Source: Mangrovihabitans endophyticus (GTDB lineage: Bacteria > Actinomycetota > Actinomycetes > Mycobacteriales > Micromonosporaceae). Taken from it: DNA of 64,000 bases. This document shows positions 32,710 through 41,798 of this stretch, in pieces. Within the stretch, counting starts at the first letter, position 1, and the number at the start of each line of letters is the position of its first letter. The position numbers and the translations under genes were made by a program. The notes under the pieces were generated by a model. It made no database searches. It saw only the letters and a list, made by a program, of their open reading frames with translations, and was not told the DNA's origin. The stretch is from NCBI RefSeq assembly GCF_014646155.1, contig NZ_BMMX01000001.1:171621-235620 (forward strand), in the 5' to 3' direction.

Positions 32710-33630
32710 TCACTTCACCGCGCCGGCGGCGAAGGTGTCACAGGACTTGGGGTCGCCGCTCTCGTAGCCGGTGCGGAACCACTGCTGGCGCTGGGCCGAG
32801 GTGCCGTGGGTGAACTCGGCCGGGTTCACCGAGCCGCCGCTGCGCTGCTGCAGCGTGTCGTCGCCGATCTTGCTGGCGGTGTCCAGGCCCTGCTGGATGT
32901 CGCTGTCGGTGATGCTGGTGAACAGCTTGGTGCCGTCGCTGCCCTCGGTGTCGCTGGCGCCGTTGGCCCAGGCCCCGGCGTAGCAGTCGGCCTGCAGCTC
33001 CAGTTTGACCGAGAGGTGATTGGCCTCGTCCGGGTCTCGTTGCTGTTCCCGGCGCATCTCGGCCTCGGTGCCCAGCAGATCCTGCACGTGGTGGCCGTAC
33101 TCGTGGGCCAGCACGTACGGCTGGGCGAACTCGCCCGGAGCGCCGAGCTGATCGGCGAGCAGGCGGTAGAACGTCAGGTCGATGTAGACGTGGTCGTCGG
33201 CGGGGCAGTAGAACGGCCCGGTGCCCGAGTCGGCCGCGCCGCAGCCGGTGCTGACCTGGTTGGAGAAGTAGCGGGTGGTGGCCGGCTCGTAGGTGGTCCC
33301 GAACGCGGCGGGCAGCTCGTCGGTCCAGTACGCCTGGATCGAGTTGATGTAGAGCAGGTTGCGACAGTCGAGCTGCTTGAGCCGGTCCGCATTGGCGCTG
33401 CCGCATTCCTGCTCCAGGCCCGGCCCGGCCGCGGGTTGCCCGCTGGGGTCGCCGCCGTTGAGGGTGTCGATGCCGAAATATCCGCCGACCAGGGCCAGCA
33501 GCACGGTGACGATGACGCCGGTGAGGCCGCGACCGCCGATCGGGAGGCCGCCGATGCCTCCGCCGCCGCCGCTGCCGCGGAGGTCTTCCACCTGGCTGGT
33601 GTCCAGATCTGCGTTCTCGTTGAGTCTCAT
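32710..33630 (-). CDS. Neutral zinc metallopeptidase (YpfJ-like)
   Basis: A 306-residue predicted membrane-anchored metallopeptidase. A short N-terminal cytosolic part (MRLNENADLDTSQVEDLRGS) and Gly-rich linker precede one transmembrane helix (TGVIVTVLLALVGGYFGI, residues ~36-54). The extracytoplasmic domain contains the zincin motif HEYGHHVQDLLG near residue 175 and the third-ligand region ELQADCYAGAWA. Cysteines in the ectodomain suggest disulfides. The substrate is unknown. ATG 33630 fits the family N-terminus. Confidence 0.9.
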   Translation of the reverse strand: MRLNENADLDTSQVEDLRGSGGGGGIGGLPIGGRGLTGVIVTVLLALVGGYFGIDTLNGGDPSGQPAAGPGLEQECGSANADRLKQLDCRNLLYINSIQAYWTDELPAAFGTTYEPATTRYFSNQVSTGCGAADSGTGPFYCPADDHVYIDLTFYRLLADQLGAPGEFAQPYVLAHEYGHHVQDLLGTEAEMRREQQRDPDEANHLSVKLELQADCYAGAWANGASDTEGSDGTKLFTSITDSDIQQGLDTASKIGDDTLQQRSGGSVNPAEFTHGTSAQRQQWFRTGYESGDPKSCDTFAAGAVK

Positions 33631-33865
33631 GTCGTCCTCGCTCGCGGCGGTCCGGGCACGGATGCACGGCAGGTACCCGTTGATCTTGGTCGCTAATCGG
33701 GTGGGTAGCGTGCCGGGCCGCCCGGTAGTATGCACGGGTGCTGCTCTGCGAAGGCTGACCCCACCCTCGGCCGTCACGGCCGGCCGTTCCGGTCGGCGAA
33801 GTGACGGTCGCCGTTCTTTCGTGCCCCGAGTCAGCCGTCCATTCCGAGAGCGAGAAAGCCTTTTC

Positions 33866-35470
33866 ATGATCACCGCTACCGGACTCGAACTGCGTGCCGG
33901 CGCCCGCATCCTGCTGTCCCCGGTCACGTTGCGCGTGCAGCCCGGCGACCGGATCGGCCTGGTGGGCCGCAACGGCGCCGGCAAGACCACCACCCTCAAG
34001 GTGCTGGCCGGTGAGGGCCAGCCGTACGCGGGAGAGGTGACCCGCACCAGCGAGATCGGCTACCTGCCGCAGGACCCGCGCACCGGCGATCTGAACGTCA
34101 CTGCCCGCGACCGCGTGCTCTCCGCGCGTGGGCTGGACACGCTGCTGGCCGAGATGCAGAAGCTCGAGGTGCAACTGGAGGAGAGCGCCGACGAGAAGCT
34201 GATCAAGCGGTACGGGCAGTTGGAGGACCGGTTCGCCGGGCTGGGTGGGTACGCGGCCGAGGCGGAGGCAGCGCGGATCTGCGCCAACCTCGGCCTGCCC
34301 GAGCGCGCCCTGGCACAGACGATCGGGACGCTGTCCGGCGGCCAGCGGCGGCGCATCGAGCTGGCTCGCATCCTGTTCCAGGACGCCGGGCAGAACGGCC
34401 GCGGGATCCTGCTGCTCGACGAACCGACCAACCACCTCGACCAGGACTCCATCGCCTGGCTGCGCGGATACATGGCGCAGCACAAGGGCGGCCTGGTGGT
34501 GATCAGCCACGACGTCTCCCTGTTGGAGGCGGCGGTGAACAAGGTGTGGTACCTGGACGCCAACCGCGCGGTCGCCGACATGTACAACATGGGCTGGAAG
34601 ACGTATTTGGAAGCCCGCGAGACCGACGAGCGGCGCCGCCGCCGCGAGCGCGCCAACGCGGAGAAGAAGGCGGGCGCCCTGATGGCGCAGGCCGACAAGA
34701 TGCGGGCCAAGGCGACCAAGACGGTGGCCGCGCAGAACATGGCCAAGCGCGCGGAGCGGTTGCTGAGCGGACTGGACGAGGTGCGGGCCCAGGACAAGGT
34801 GGCCAAGGTACGGTTCCCGAGCCCGGCGCCGTGTGGCAAGACGCCGTTGACCGCGGCGGGGTTGTCCAAGTCGTACGGGTCCTTGGAGATCTTCACGGAC
34901 GTCGACGTGGCGGTGGACCGGGGTTCTCGGGTGGCCATCCTGGGCCTCAACGGCGCGGGCAAGACCACCCTGCTGCGCATCCTGGGCGGCCTGCTGGAGT
35001 CGGACACCGGTGAGGTACGGCCGGGCCATGGCCTGCGGCTGGGGTACTACGCCCAGGAGCACGAGACGCTGGATGTGGACCGCACCATCCTGGAACACAT
35101 GCGCAGCGCCGCGGCCGAGCAGACCGACACGGATCTGCGCAAGATCCTCGGGGCTTTCCTGTTCTCCGGCGACGACGTGGACAAGCCGGCGGGTGTGCTG
35201 TCCGGCGGTGAGAAGACGCGCCTGGCGTTGGCCACCCTGGTCTGCTCGGGGGCGAACGTGCTGTTGCTGGACGAGCCGACGAACAACCTCGATCCGGTGA
35301 GCCGCGAGCAGGTCCTGGACGCGATTGCGAACTATCCGGGCGCGATCGTGCTGGTGACGCACGACGCGGGGGCGGTCGCGGCGTTGAACCCGGACCGGGC
35401 CATCCTGCTTCCCGACGGCGACGAGGACGCCTGGAGCGACGACCTTCTGGAGCTCGTGGAGCTAGCGTAA
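33866..35470 (+). CDS. ABC-F family ATP-binding protein
   Basis: A 534-residue protein with two ABC domains and no membrane domain, the ABC-F layout of ribosome-associated translation factors and antibiotic resistance proteins. Domain 1: Walker A GRNGAGKTTT near residue 38, signature LSGGQRRRIELARI, Walker B ILLLDEPTNHLD. The linker (about residues 240-310) is Arg/Lys-rich and long enough to reach the peptidyl-transferase centre. Domain 2: GLNGAGKTTL, LSGGEKTRLAL, VLLLDEPTNNLD. The signature with Arg-rich LSGGQRRR resembles actinobacterial EttA/Uup-like proteins rather than the known resistance subgroups; this is a judgement by eye. ATG 33866; a TAGTAT hexamer at 33725-33730 may be the -10. 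Confidence 0.9.
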   Translation: MITATGLELRAGARILLSPVTLRVQPGDRIGLVGRNGAGKTTTLKVLAGEGQPYAGEVTRTSEIGYLPQDPRTGDLNVTARDRVLSARGLDTLLAEMQKLEVQLEESADEKLIKRYGQLEDRFAGLGGYAAEAEAARICANLGLPERALAQTIGTLSGGQRRRIELARILFQDAGQNGRGILLLDEPTNHLDQDSIAWLRGYMAQHKGGLVVISHDVSLLEAAVNKVWYLDANRAVADMYNMGWKTYLEARETDERRRRRERANAEKKAGALMAQADKMRAKATKTVAAQNMAKRAERLLSGLDEVRAQDKVAKVRFPSPAPCGKTPLTAAGLSKSYGSLEIFTDVDVAVDRGSRVAILGLNGAGKTTLLRILGGLLESDTGEVRPGHGLRLGYYAQEHETLDVDRTILEHMRSAAAEQTDTDLRKILGAFLFSGDDVDKPAGVLSGGEKTRLALATLVCSGANVLLLDEPTNNLDPVSREQVLDAIANYPGAIVLVTHDAGAVAALNPDRAILLPDGDEDAWSDDLLELVELA

Positions 35471-35966
35471 TTCGCGCCTTTGGTCCGATATATGGTGTTT
35501 AGTGATTGAGGATCATCGTTATCGCCCATTGTCAACTGGCACCCGCACAGAAAGTGCGACAGATGACCATGTTCGGGCGGCCTGTGGCGCGGTCCGGGCA
35601 TCACGAATCGGGCGTACTGCCCTCTCGGCGACCGTTCGGGCATCGAGTGACGTCAGAGGGTGAGCGTCGCATAGACGGTGGGTTACAACCCGCATGGGGC
35701 GGTGTTTATGCAGGTGATCGGGGGTCGTGGGTACTGTCGGGTTTGTTTACGACTCGGTGTGGAAAGCCGCTGGAGGGCCGCGTGGGCCATGCCCGGAACT
35801 GCCTGCGGCTAACTGTCTGACATTGATGCGAGTTGTCATCGTCAAGTTCCTGACAGTGGTAAATGGGCACGTTGGTTAACCCGAGATGCCTAGCGCATGA
35901 TCGTTGTAGGCGGTCTAATGGGTGGGACCGTATCCAACCGCACAGTGACCGACGTGAGGATTGAGC
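35471..35966 (+). other. Structured 496-nt non-coding region (possible 5' UTR or sRNA)
   Basis: No convincing gene is seen here and the GC content falls below that of its neighbours. Several hairpins are possible on the plus strand: GGGTT-aca-ACCC near 35679-35691; AGCCGC (35765-35770) with GCGGCT (35805-35810) enclosing GGGC-cat-GCCC; ACTGTC (35812-35817) with GACAGT (35852-35857) enclosing GATG/CATC. The region could be a long leader of the HTH gene at 35967 or a separate small RNA. I could not match it to a known riboswitch. Confidence 0.4.
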
Positions 35967-36194
35967 ATGGCAGCCACCGGCACAGCCACCAGCACCGAGA
36001 AGGGTCGTCGAATCATCGGCAGTGAGCGACAGACCCTGGCCAAGGATCTGGTCAAGCGATACACCTCCGGCGAGAGCATTCGTGCCCTGGCTGCCTCGAC
36101 CGGACGGTCGTACGGCTTTGTGCACCGGGTGCTGACCGAATCGGGTGTGCAGCTCCGCCAGCGCGGCGGCGCCCGGCGCCGCAAGAAGGCGTGA
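35967..36194 (+). CDS. Small helix-turn-helix DNA-binding protein
   Basis: A 75-residue basic protein. After a Thr/Ala-rich start, residues ~25-65 form a clear HTH: AKDLVKRYTSGESIRALAASTGRSYGFVHRVLTESGV, resembling the resolvase/sigma-type HTH, followed by a very basic tail RQRGGARRRKKA. Proteins of this size and pattern are widespread in actinomycetes; I know of no assigned role. ATG 35967 has GAGGA six bases upstream. It overlaps the enoyl-CoA hydratase gene by a GTGA junction and is preceded by a long structured gap. Confidence 0.85.
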   Translation: MAATGTATSTEKGRRIIGSERQTLAKDLVKRYTSGESIRALAASTGRSYGFVHRVLTESGVQLRQRGGARRRKKA

Positions 36195-36973
36195 CCGGCT
36201 CGACGTCGCAAGCCGGGGTTCGCTTCGAGCAGGACGGGCCGGTGGCAACGGTGACGTTGTGCCGACCGGAAGTGCTCAATGCGCAGACGCCGGCGATGTG
36301 GGCGGAGCTCGGCAACATTTCCCGGAAATTGACTGGCGACGTCAGAGTCGTCATTGTCCGGGGCGAGGGACGCAGTTTTTCCGCGGGTCTCGATCTGTCC
36401 GTGGCCCGCGGCGAAGGTGTTTCTTCGCTGGCACATCTGGCGCAACTCTCCGAGGCCGAGTGCGCCGAACGGATTGCCGGCAGCCAAGAGGCTTTCACCT
36501 GGCTGCGGCGACCCTCGTTGGTCACCGTGGCGGCGGTCCAGGGGCATGCCATCGGTGCCGGCTTCCAGCTCGCACTGAACTGCGATCTGCGGATTCTGGC
36601 CGACGACGCACGGTTCTCGATGGCCGAGGTCACCCTCGGCCTCGTGCCGGATCTCGGGGGCACGAAGCGTCTCACCGAGTTGATCGGTCCGTCGCGGGCG
36701 CTTGAGGTGTGCCTGACCGGGCGCCGGATCGAGGCCCGTGAAGCGGAACGGATCGGTCTGGCCACCGCCGTGGTGTCCGGGGACGAGCTGGACACCGCGG
36801 CCCGTGACCTGGCGGCGGCGGTGCTCGCGGCGGACCCCGGGGCGACGGCGGAGATCAAGGCGTTGATCTCCGGTGCGTCCGGCCGGTCGTACGCGGACCA
36901 GGACCGTGCCGAACGGGAGGCGCAGACGCGGCGTCTCCGCGACCTCTTTTTTGTAACGCCCGATTTGGAATAA
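36191..36973 (+). CDS. Enoyl-CoA hydratase/isomerase family protein
   Basis: A 260-residue crotonase-fold protein. Oxyanion-hole segments are GRSFSAGLDLS and GHAIGAGFQLALNCDLRI; the residues aligning with the hydratase glutamates fall in FSMAEVTLGLVPDLGGTKRL and ALEVCLTG, so both catalytic acids appear to be kept. GTG start overlapping the HTH gene, which suggests translational coupling. The true substrate (fatty acid or amino acid derived acyl-CoA) cannot be read. Confidence 0.9.
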   Translation: MTGSTSQAGVRFEQDGPVATVTLCRPEVLNAQTPAMWAELGNISRKLTGDVRVVIVRGEGRSFSAGLDLSVARGEGVSSLAHLAQLSEAECAERIAGSQEAFTWLRRPSLVTVAAVQGHAIGAGFQLALNCDLRILADDARFSMAEVTLGLVPDLGGTKRLTELIGPSRALEVCLTGRRIEAREAERIGLATAVVSGDELDTAARDLAAAVLAADPGATAEIKALISGASGRSYADQDRAEREAQTRRLRDLFFVTPDLE

Positions 36974-37038
36974 GGCCCTTACTGGCCGATGTTGTCGTAC
37001 CCGCGGGGCAGACTGGGGTCTGTCGTCGGGAGGTGAAC

Positions 37039-38973
37039 ATGTCGGCCGGTTCGAATTGGATGATGTTGCGGGCGATCCGTGATCAGGAGCGGGTCACCCA
37101 GCACAAGATCAGTCCGGGCACCACCAGGCGCATCGCCGCCTTTGCCCGGCCCTACCGGCGCGACATCGCGGTGTTCCTGGTCACCGTCGTGATCGCGGCC
37201 GGGATCGGGGTGGCCACGCCGGTCCTGGCGGGTCATGTGGTCAACGCGATCACCGGCGGGGGCGCCGACGCGGCGTCCCTGGTGATCAGGCTCGCGTTGC
37301 TGATCGGCGCGCTCGCGGTGGCCGACGCCTTCCTGTCGCTGGCCCAGCGGTGGTACTCCGCGCGCATCGGCGAGGGCATCATCCTCGACCTGCGGACCCT
37401 GGTCTACGACCACGTCCAGCGGATGCCGCTGCAGTTCTTCACCCGCACCCAGACGGGCGCCCTGGTGAGCCGGCTGAACAACGACGTGACCGGCGCCCAG
37501 CGCGCCTTCACGTCGACGCTGTCCGGCGTGGTCAGCAACGTCATCCAGTTGGTGCTGACCGCGGCCGTGATGTTCACCCTGTCCTGGCAGATCACCGTGC
37601 TGTCGCTGGTGATGCTGCCGCTGTTCGTGATCCCGGCGCGCCGGGTGGGCAAGCGGCTGGCCGAGATCACCCGCGAGTCCTACAACCTCGACGCGAAGAT
37701 GAACGCCACCATGACGGAGCGCTTCAACGTCTCCGGGGCGTTGCTGGTCAAGCTGTTCGGGCGCCCGGAGGCGGAGGCGCAGCGCTTCGGCGAGCGCGCC
37801 GCCCGGGTCCGCGACATCGGCGTGCAGCAGGCGATGTACTCGCGCACGTTCTTCGTCGCCATGCTGCTCGTGGCCTCGCTGGCACAGGCGCTGACCTATG
37901 GTCTGGGCGGCTGGCTGGCGGTCACCGGCAGCGTCACCGCGGGCACCGTGGTCACCCTCGCGCTGCTGCTGACACGGCTGTACGGCCCACTCACCGCGCT
38001 GAGCAACGTCCGGGTCGACGTGATGAGCGCGCTGGTGTCGTTCGACCGGGTCTTCGAGGTGGTCGATCTGCGCCCCGGCATCGAGGAGAAGCCGGATGCG
38101 CGGGACATCACGCCCGGCGCCGGCCGGCTGGAATTCCGCGACGTGCACTTCCGCTACCCCAGCGCGGATGAGGTCTCGCTGGCCACCCTGGAAGACGTCA
38201 CCACGCTCGACCGCACCGAGAACGCCCCGGTGCTGCGCGGCGTCGACTTCACCGTCGAGCCGGGGCAGATGGTGGCGCTGGTCGGGCCGTCCGGAGCCGG
38301 CAAGTCGACCACCTCCATGCTCGTCTCGCGGGTCTACGACGTGACCTCCGGGGCGGTCCTGGTGGGCGACGTGGACGTCCGGGACGCGACACTGGACTCG
38401 CTGCGCGACACCATCGGGGTGGTCACCCAGGACTCGCATCTGTTCCACGAGACGATCGCGGAGAACCTGCGATACGCGCGGCCGGACGCCACCGAGGAAC
38501 AGATGTGGGAGGCGCTGCGCGGGGCGCAGGTGGCCGAACTGATCAGGTCGCTGCCGGACGGCCTGGACACCATCGTGGGGGAACGTGGATACCGTTTCTC
38601 CGGCGGCGAGAAACAGCGCATCGCCATCGCACGGCTGCTGCTCAAGCACCCGTCGATCGTCATCCTCGACGAGGCCACCGCGCACCTGGACAGCGAGTCC
38701 GAGGCCGCCGTGCAGCGTGCGCTGTCGGTCGCGCTGCAGGGACGCACGGCCTTGGTGATCGCCCACCGGCTGTCCACGGTCCGCGACGCCGACCAGATCC
38801 TGGTGCTGGACGAGGGCCGCATCGTGGAGCGCGGCCGGCATGCGGACCTGGTCGCCGCGCACGGGCTTTACGCCGAGCTCTACCGCACCCAGTTCGCGGT
38901 GGCCGACAGCCCCGCGCCGATGGCGGAGAACGTCGAGATCCTCACGGTCCCGTCGACCACGATCGAACCCTGA
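37039..38973 (+). CDS. ABC exporter (fused membrane and ATPase domains)
   Basis: A 644-residue half-transporter of the MsbA/LmrA type that would act as a dimer. Residues ~35-330 form six transmembrane helices (IAVFLVTVVIAAGIGVATPVLAG and so on) with the coupling stretch MPLQFFTRTQTGALVSRLNNDV. The ATPase domain has Walker A GPSGAGKST, Q-loop VVTQDSHLFHETI, signature FSGGEKQRIAIARLL and Walker B IVILDEATAHLD. An insertion before the ATPase domain (SLATLEDVTTLDRTENAP) is unusual but short. ATG 37039 has GGGAGG five bases upstream. Cargo unknown: lipid, peptide or drug. Confidence 0.92.
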   Translation: MSAGSNWMMLRAIRDQERVTQHKISPGTTRRIAAFARPYRRDIAVFLVTVVIAAGIGVATPVLAGHVVNAITGGGADAASLVIRLALLIGALAVADAFLSLAQRWYSARIGEGIILDLRTLVYDHVQRMPLQFFTRTQTGALVSRLNNDVTGAQRAFTSTLSGVVSNVIQLVLTAAVMFTLSWQITVLSLVMLPLFVIPARRVGKRLAEITRESYNLDAKMNATMTERFNVSGALLVKLFGRPEAEAQRFGERAARVRDIGVQQAMYSRTFFVAMLLVASLAQALTYGLGGWLAVTGSVTAGTVVTLALLLTRLYGPLTALSNVRVDVMSALVSFDRVFEVVDLRPGIEEKPDARDITPGAGRLEFRDVHFRYPSADEVSLATLEDVTTLDRTENAPVLRGVDFTVEPGQMVALVGPSGAGKSTTSMLVSRVYDVTSGAVLVGDVDVRDATLDSLRDTIGVVTQDSHLFHETIAENLRYARPDATEEQMWEALRGAQVAELIRSLPDGLDTIVGERGYRFSGGEKQRIAIARLLLKHPSIVILDEATAHLDSESEAAVQRALSVALQGRTALVIAHRLSTVRDADQILVLDEGRIVERGRHADLVAAHGLYAELYRTQFAVADSPAPMAENVEILTVPSTTIEP

Positions 38974-39140
38974 AGCCGCGGCTCAGCGCGCCCGGTATGC
39001 ATCCGTGACCCGACGATGGCCGATAACGCCGTCCAGAGCGATACCCCCGCCGACGCCCTGGCTCAGGCCGCACCGCATCAGGGTGGCAACGGTTTCGCCC
39101 GGTTCACTCCCCGGCGGCCGGCGGCCGGCGGTGTGCGGGT

Positions 39141-39722
39141 TCACTGTCCGGCGGCGGCGCGCAGGCGGGCGAATTCGCCGGCGAGCCGGTCGAGCTGCCA
39201 TGCCGCGTTCAGGCCGCTCGGGTTGGGCAGCACCCACACCGGCGACCCGGCGATGACGTGCTCCTGCCGGCCGATCGCCGCCCGCGGCCGGCCGAAAGCG
39301 GCGCGGTACGCCGTGACGCCCAGCACCGCCACGATCCGTGGCCGCCACCGGCCGACCAGCTCGGCGAGGACCACGCCACCGGCGACCAGCTCGGCCGGGG
39401 CGAGCTCATCGGCACGTGCGGTGGCCCGAGCCACCACGTTCGTCACGCCCAGCCCGCGGGCCGGCAACTCGGCCTGCTCGCTGGGATGCAGCAGCCGCTC
39501 GGTGAAGCCGGAGCGATGCAGCGCCGGCCAGAACCGGTTTCCGGGCCGGGCGAAGTGCCAGCCGGTCGCCGCCGAGTAGAGGCTCGGGTTGATGCCGCAG
39601 AACAGCACGCGCAGCCCGGGGCCGCCCACGTCGGCGATGGTTCCGCCGGCCGCGCCCGCCAGCTCGGCGCGGCTGGGCCGCCGCACGCCGCCGTCCCGCG
39701 CGGCCGGGGGAGGAGGCGTCAC
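39141..39722 (-). CDS. mug: G/U mismatch-specific DNA glycosylase (Mug family)
   Basis: A 193-residue uracil/thymine mismatch glycosylase. The catalytic region LRVLFCGINPSLYSAATGWHFARPGNRFWPALHRSGF is present (given here as GINPSLYSA and HFARPGNRFWPAL) and the C-terminal intercalation loop is NPSGLNA. The GTG start overlaps the upstream SDR stop by GTGA. The enzyme removes uracil or ethenocytosine opposite guanine. Last gene of a minus-strand run that starts with the TIGR04222-like gene at 43515. Confidence 0.92.
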   Translation of the reverse strand: MTPPPPAARDGGVRRPSRAELAGAAGGTIADVGGPGLRVLFCGINPSLYSAATGWHFARPGNRFWPALHRSGFTERLLHPSEQAELPARGLGVTNVVARATARADELAPAELVAGGVVLAELVGRWRPRIVAVLGVTAYRAAFGRPRAAIGRQEHVIAGSPVWVLPNPSGLNAAWQLDRLAGEFARLRAAAGQ

Positions 39723-40480
39723 AGGCTGCGCATGGCGCCGCCGTCGACCGGGACCATCACCCCGGACAGGTAACTTGCCGCGGGCGACAGAACGAAGGCC
39801 GCCACCCGGCCGAACTCCGCGGGCTCGCCCAGCCGGCCCAGCGGGATGGCCGCGGCGGCCTCCGCGGCGGCGGCCGTCGGGTCGCCGGTGGCCTCGAACA
39901 ACTCGCGGTTGCGGTCGGTCATCACACGGCCCGGCAGCAGGCTCAGGAACCGAACGTTGCGCGCGCCGTACTCGTCGGCCATGTCCTTGACCACCCCGGC
40001 CAGGCCGGGCCGCAGGCCGTTGGACAGGCCCAGCCCGGCGATCGGCGCCCGCGCCGAGGTGGACAGCACGAGCGCCACCGCGCCGCCCTCGGGCATCCGC
40101 GACGCGAACGTGCGCGCGGCGCGGACCGAACCGAGGAAGACCGTCTCGAACGCGTCCCGCCACTGCTCGTCGCTCATCTCGGCGGCGGTGCCGGGGGTCG
40201 GTCCACCGACCGAGATCAGCGCCCCGTCCAACCGCCCGAACCGCTCGACGGCCAGATCCGCCAGCTCTCGGGGCGTGGCCGGGTCGGCGAGGTCGAGCGC
40301 CGCCCCGGCGGCGTGCGCGTCGCCGCCCAGCTCGGCCACCGCCTCGTCGACCCGATCCCTGTCCCGCGACGAGACCACGACCCGCGCGCCGTCGGCGACC
40401 AGCGCCTGCGCGGTGGCGAACCCGAGACCCCGGGAAGCGCCGGTGAGGACGAAGACACGACCCGCCAGACCCAGATCCAT
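39719..40480 (-). CDS. SDR-family oxidoreductase with atypical active site
   Basis: A 253-residue short-chain dehydrogenase/reductase with the cofactor motif LTGASRGLGFATAQAL near residue 12. The usual NNAG is replaced by SVGG, and the Tyr-x3-Lys pair is absent: the corresponding region reads STSARAPIAGLGLSNGLRPG, so SN-x2-R stands where YxxxK is expected. Such divergent SDRs exist in actinobacteria and their chemistry is unproven. The C-terminus SYLSGVMVPVDGGAMRSL is typical. TAGGCT lies eight bases before the ATG, which may give it its own promoter. Confidence 0.85.
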   Translation of the reverse strand: MDLGLAGRVFVLTGASRGLGFATAQALVADGARVVVSSRDRDRVDEAVAELGGDAHAAGAALDLADPATPRELADLAVERFGRLDGALISVGGPTPGTAAEMSDEQWRDAFETVFLGSVRAARTFASRMPEGGAVALVLSTSARAPIAGLGLSNGLRPGLAGVVKDMADEYGARNVRFLSLLPGRVMTDRNRELFEATGDPTAAAAEAAAAIPLGRLGEPAEFGRVAAFVLSPAASYLSGVMVPVDGGAMRSL

Positions 40481-40502
40481 AAGACCCGAGCCTAGTGGCG
40501 GT

Positions 40503-41243
40503 TCAGTCGATGGTGTGGCCGCCGTTCACGGTGATGCGCTCGCCGGTGATGAAGCGCGCTCCGTCCGAGGCCAGGAAGGCCACCACGTCGGCCACCTCGC
40601 CGGGCGTGCCCATCCGGGCGAGCGGAACGTCCGCCATATAGGCGGCGAGCTGCGCCGGGTCCGCGTCGGCGTGCCGTTCCACCGGGATCCATCCGGGGGC
40701 GACCACGTTCACGGTGATGCCGAGCGGGCCGAGTTCCCGCGCCCACGTGCGCGTCAGCGAGATCTGTGCCGCCTTGGCCGCGCTGTAGGCCGACATGCCG
40801 GGGATGGCCCGCTCGACCATGTCCGATCCGATCTGGATGATCCGGCCGCTGCCCATCCGGCGCATGCCCGGCACGGTGGCCCGCATCAGCAGGGTCGGGC
40901 TCTTGACGAAGAAGGTCAGTTGATTCAGATGGTCTTGCCAGGTGACGTCGAGCGCATCGAGGGCCGGTTGCGGGCCGGTCGCGTTGGGCACCAGCACCCG
41001 CACCGGTCCGAGATCCGCGGCGACCGCGGCGACCAGGGCGGCGACCTCGGATTCCTCGGTGGCGTCGGCGCGGTACATCGCCGCCCGGCCGCCCTCCACG
41101 CCGATCTCGGCGACGACCCGCTCGGCGCCCTCCGGGTCGGGCAGATAGTTCACCGCGACCGGCCAGCCGTCGCGGGCCAGCCGGCGTGCGATGTGCGCAC
41201 CCAGTCCCCGGGAGGCCCCGGTCACCAGCGCCGATCCCGGCAT
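40503..41243 (-). CDS. SDR-family oxidoreductase (FabG-like)
   Basis: A 246-residue classical SDR. Cofactor motif VTGASRGLGAHIARRL near residue 7, catalytic Ser in IIQIGSDMV and the intact YSAAK (Tyr/Lys) pair in MSAYSAAKAAQISLTR, then the typical LGPLGITVNVVAPGWI and ITGERITVNGGHTID. Probably an NADP(H)-linked ketone or alcohol enzyme. Its start lies 6 nt after the stop of the DUF692 partner gene, so it may be part of the same operon. Confidence 0.9.
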   Translation of the reverse strand: MPGSALVTGASRGLGAHIARRLARDGWPVAVNYLPDPEGAERVVAEIGVEGGRAAMYRADATEESEVAALVAAVAADLGPVRVLVPNATGPQPALDALDVTWQDHLNQLTFFVKSPTLLMRATVPGMRRMGSGRIIQIGSDMVERAIPGMSAYSAAKAAQISLTRTWARELGPLGITVNVVAPGWIPVERHADADPAQLAAYMADVPLARMGTPGEVADVVAFLASDGARFITGERITVNGGHTID

Positions 41244-41249
41244 CCGTGC

Positions 41250-41798
41250 CTACCTCGTCCGGCCTGCCGGGCGCTCGGGCACCCGGAACACCGTCACGCG
41301 GCCCGCCGCTTGAACGGCCACCGACCCGGCGACGCGGCGCACGGCCGGTGCCCGGCGGGGGCGGAGACCGCCGATGTCGTACCGCAGGGTTGCCTCCCGC
41401 ACGGCCAGTTCCGGCGCGGCCATCTCCGGCAGCGTGCGCCGGGCCAGCAGTTCCCGCGCCAAGTCCCAGCCGTCGCGCAGCGATCCGCGGGTGGGCCGGG
41501 CCGCGGCCCAGGCGGAGAACGCGGGCAACCAGCCGGGGCCGAGCCCGGCCGCCATCATCGGCCAGTGCCGGGCCACCTCCCCGGCGCGCTTGCGCAGCAG
41601 GGCGACGCGGGCGATCTCGACGCGCCGGGCGTCGAAGCCCGCGGGCACCGGCGCGCCGCGGGTCAGCGCATCGACCAGGGCGGCCTGGCGCGCGGCCAGG
41701 CCGGGTCGGGCCTGCGCACCGCCGGCCCGGGCGGGGCGGCCGGTGGCGGGGTCCGGGACACCGGTGGCGCCGCGCCCAGCCGGGGTGAGATCGCTCAT
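41250..41798 (-). CDS. Probable MNIO partner protein (SCO6045-like)
   Basis: A 182-residue protein. After a Gly/Pro/Arg-rich N-terminus, residues ~45-110 read as a helical domain (LAARQAALVDALTRGAPVPAGFD, RVEIARVALLRKRAGEVARHWP, FSAWAAARPT) that resembles the SCO6045 C-terminal family and, more loosely, the N-terminal domain of DUF2063/BufC partner proteins that deliver substrates to MNIO enzymes. The end is basic. Its ATG overlaps the DUF692 gene stop by ATGA. Function as a substrate-docking partner is inference from position and a weak resemblance; no other domain is recognised. Confidence 0.7.
   Translation of the reverse strand: MSDLTPAGRGATGVPDPATGRPARAGGAQARPGLAARQAALVDALTRGAPVPAGFDARRVEIARVALLRKRAGEVARHWPMMAAGLGPGWLPAFSAWAAARPTRGSLRDGWDLARELLARRTLPEMAAPELAVREATLRYDIGGLRPRRAPAVRRVAGSVAVQAAGRVTVFRVPERPAGRTR

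Noticed and set aside
33730..33804. 24-codon upstream ORF before the ABC-F gene, considered as an antibiotic-sensing leader
   Set aside because: The best -10 (TAGTAT, 33725-33730) would start transcription downstream of this ATG, and no attenuator-type alternative hairpins were found.
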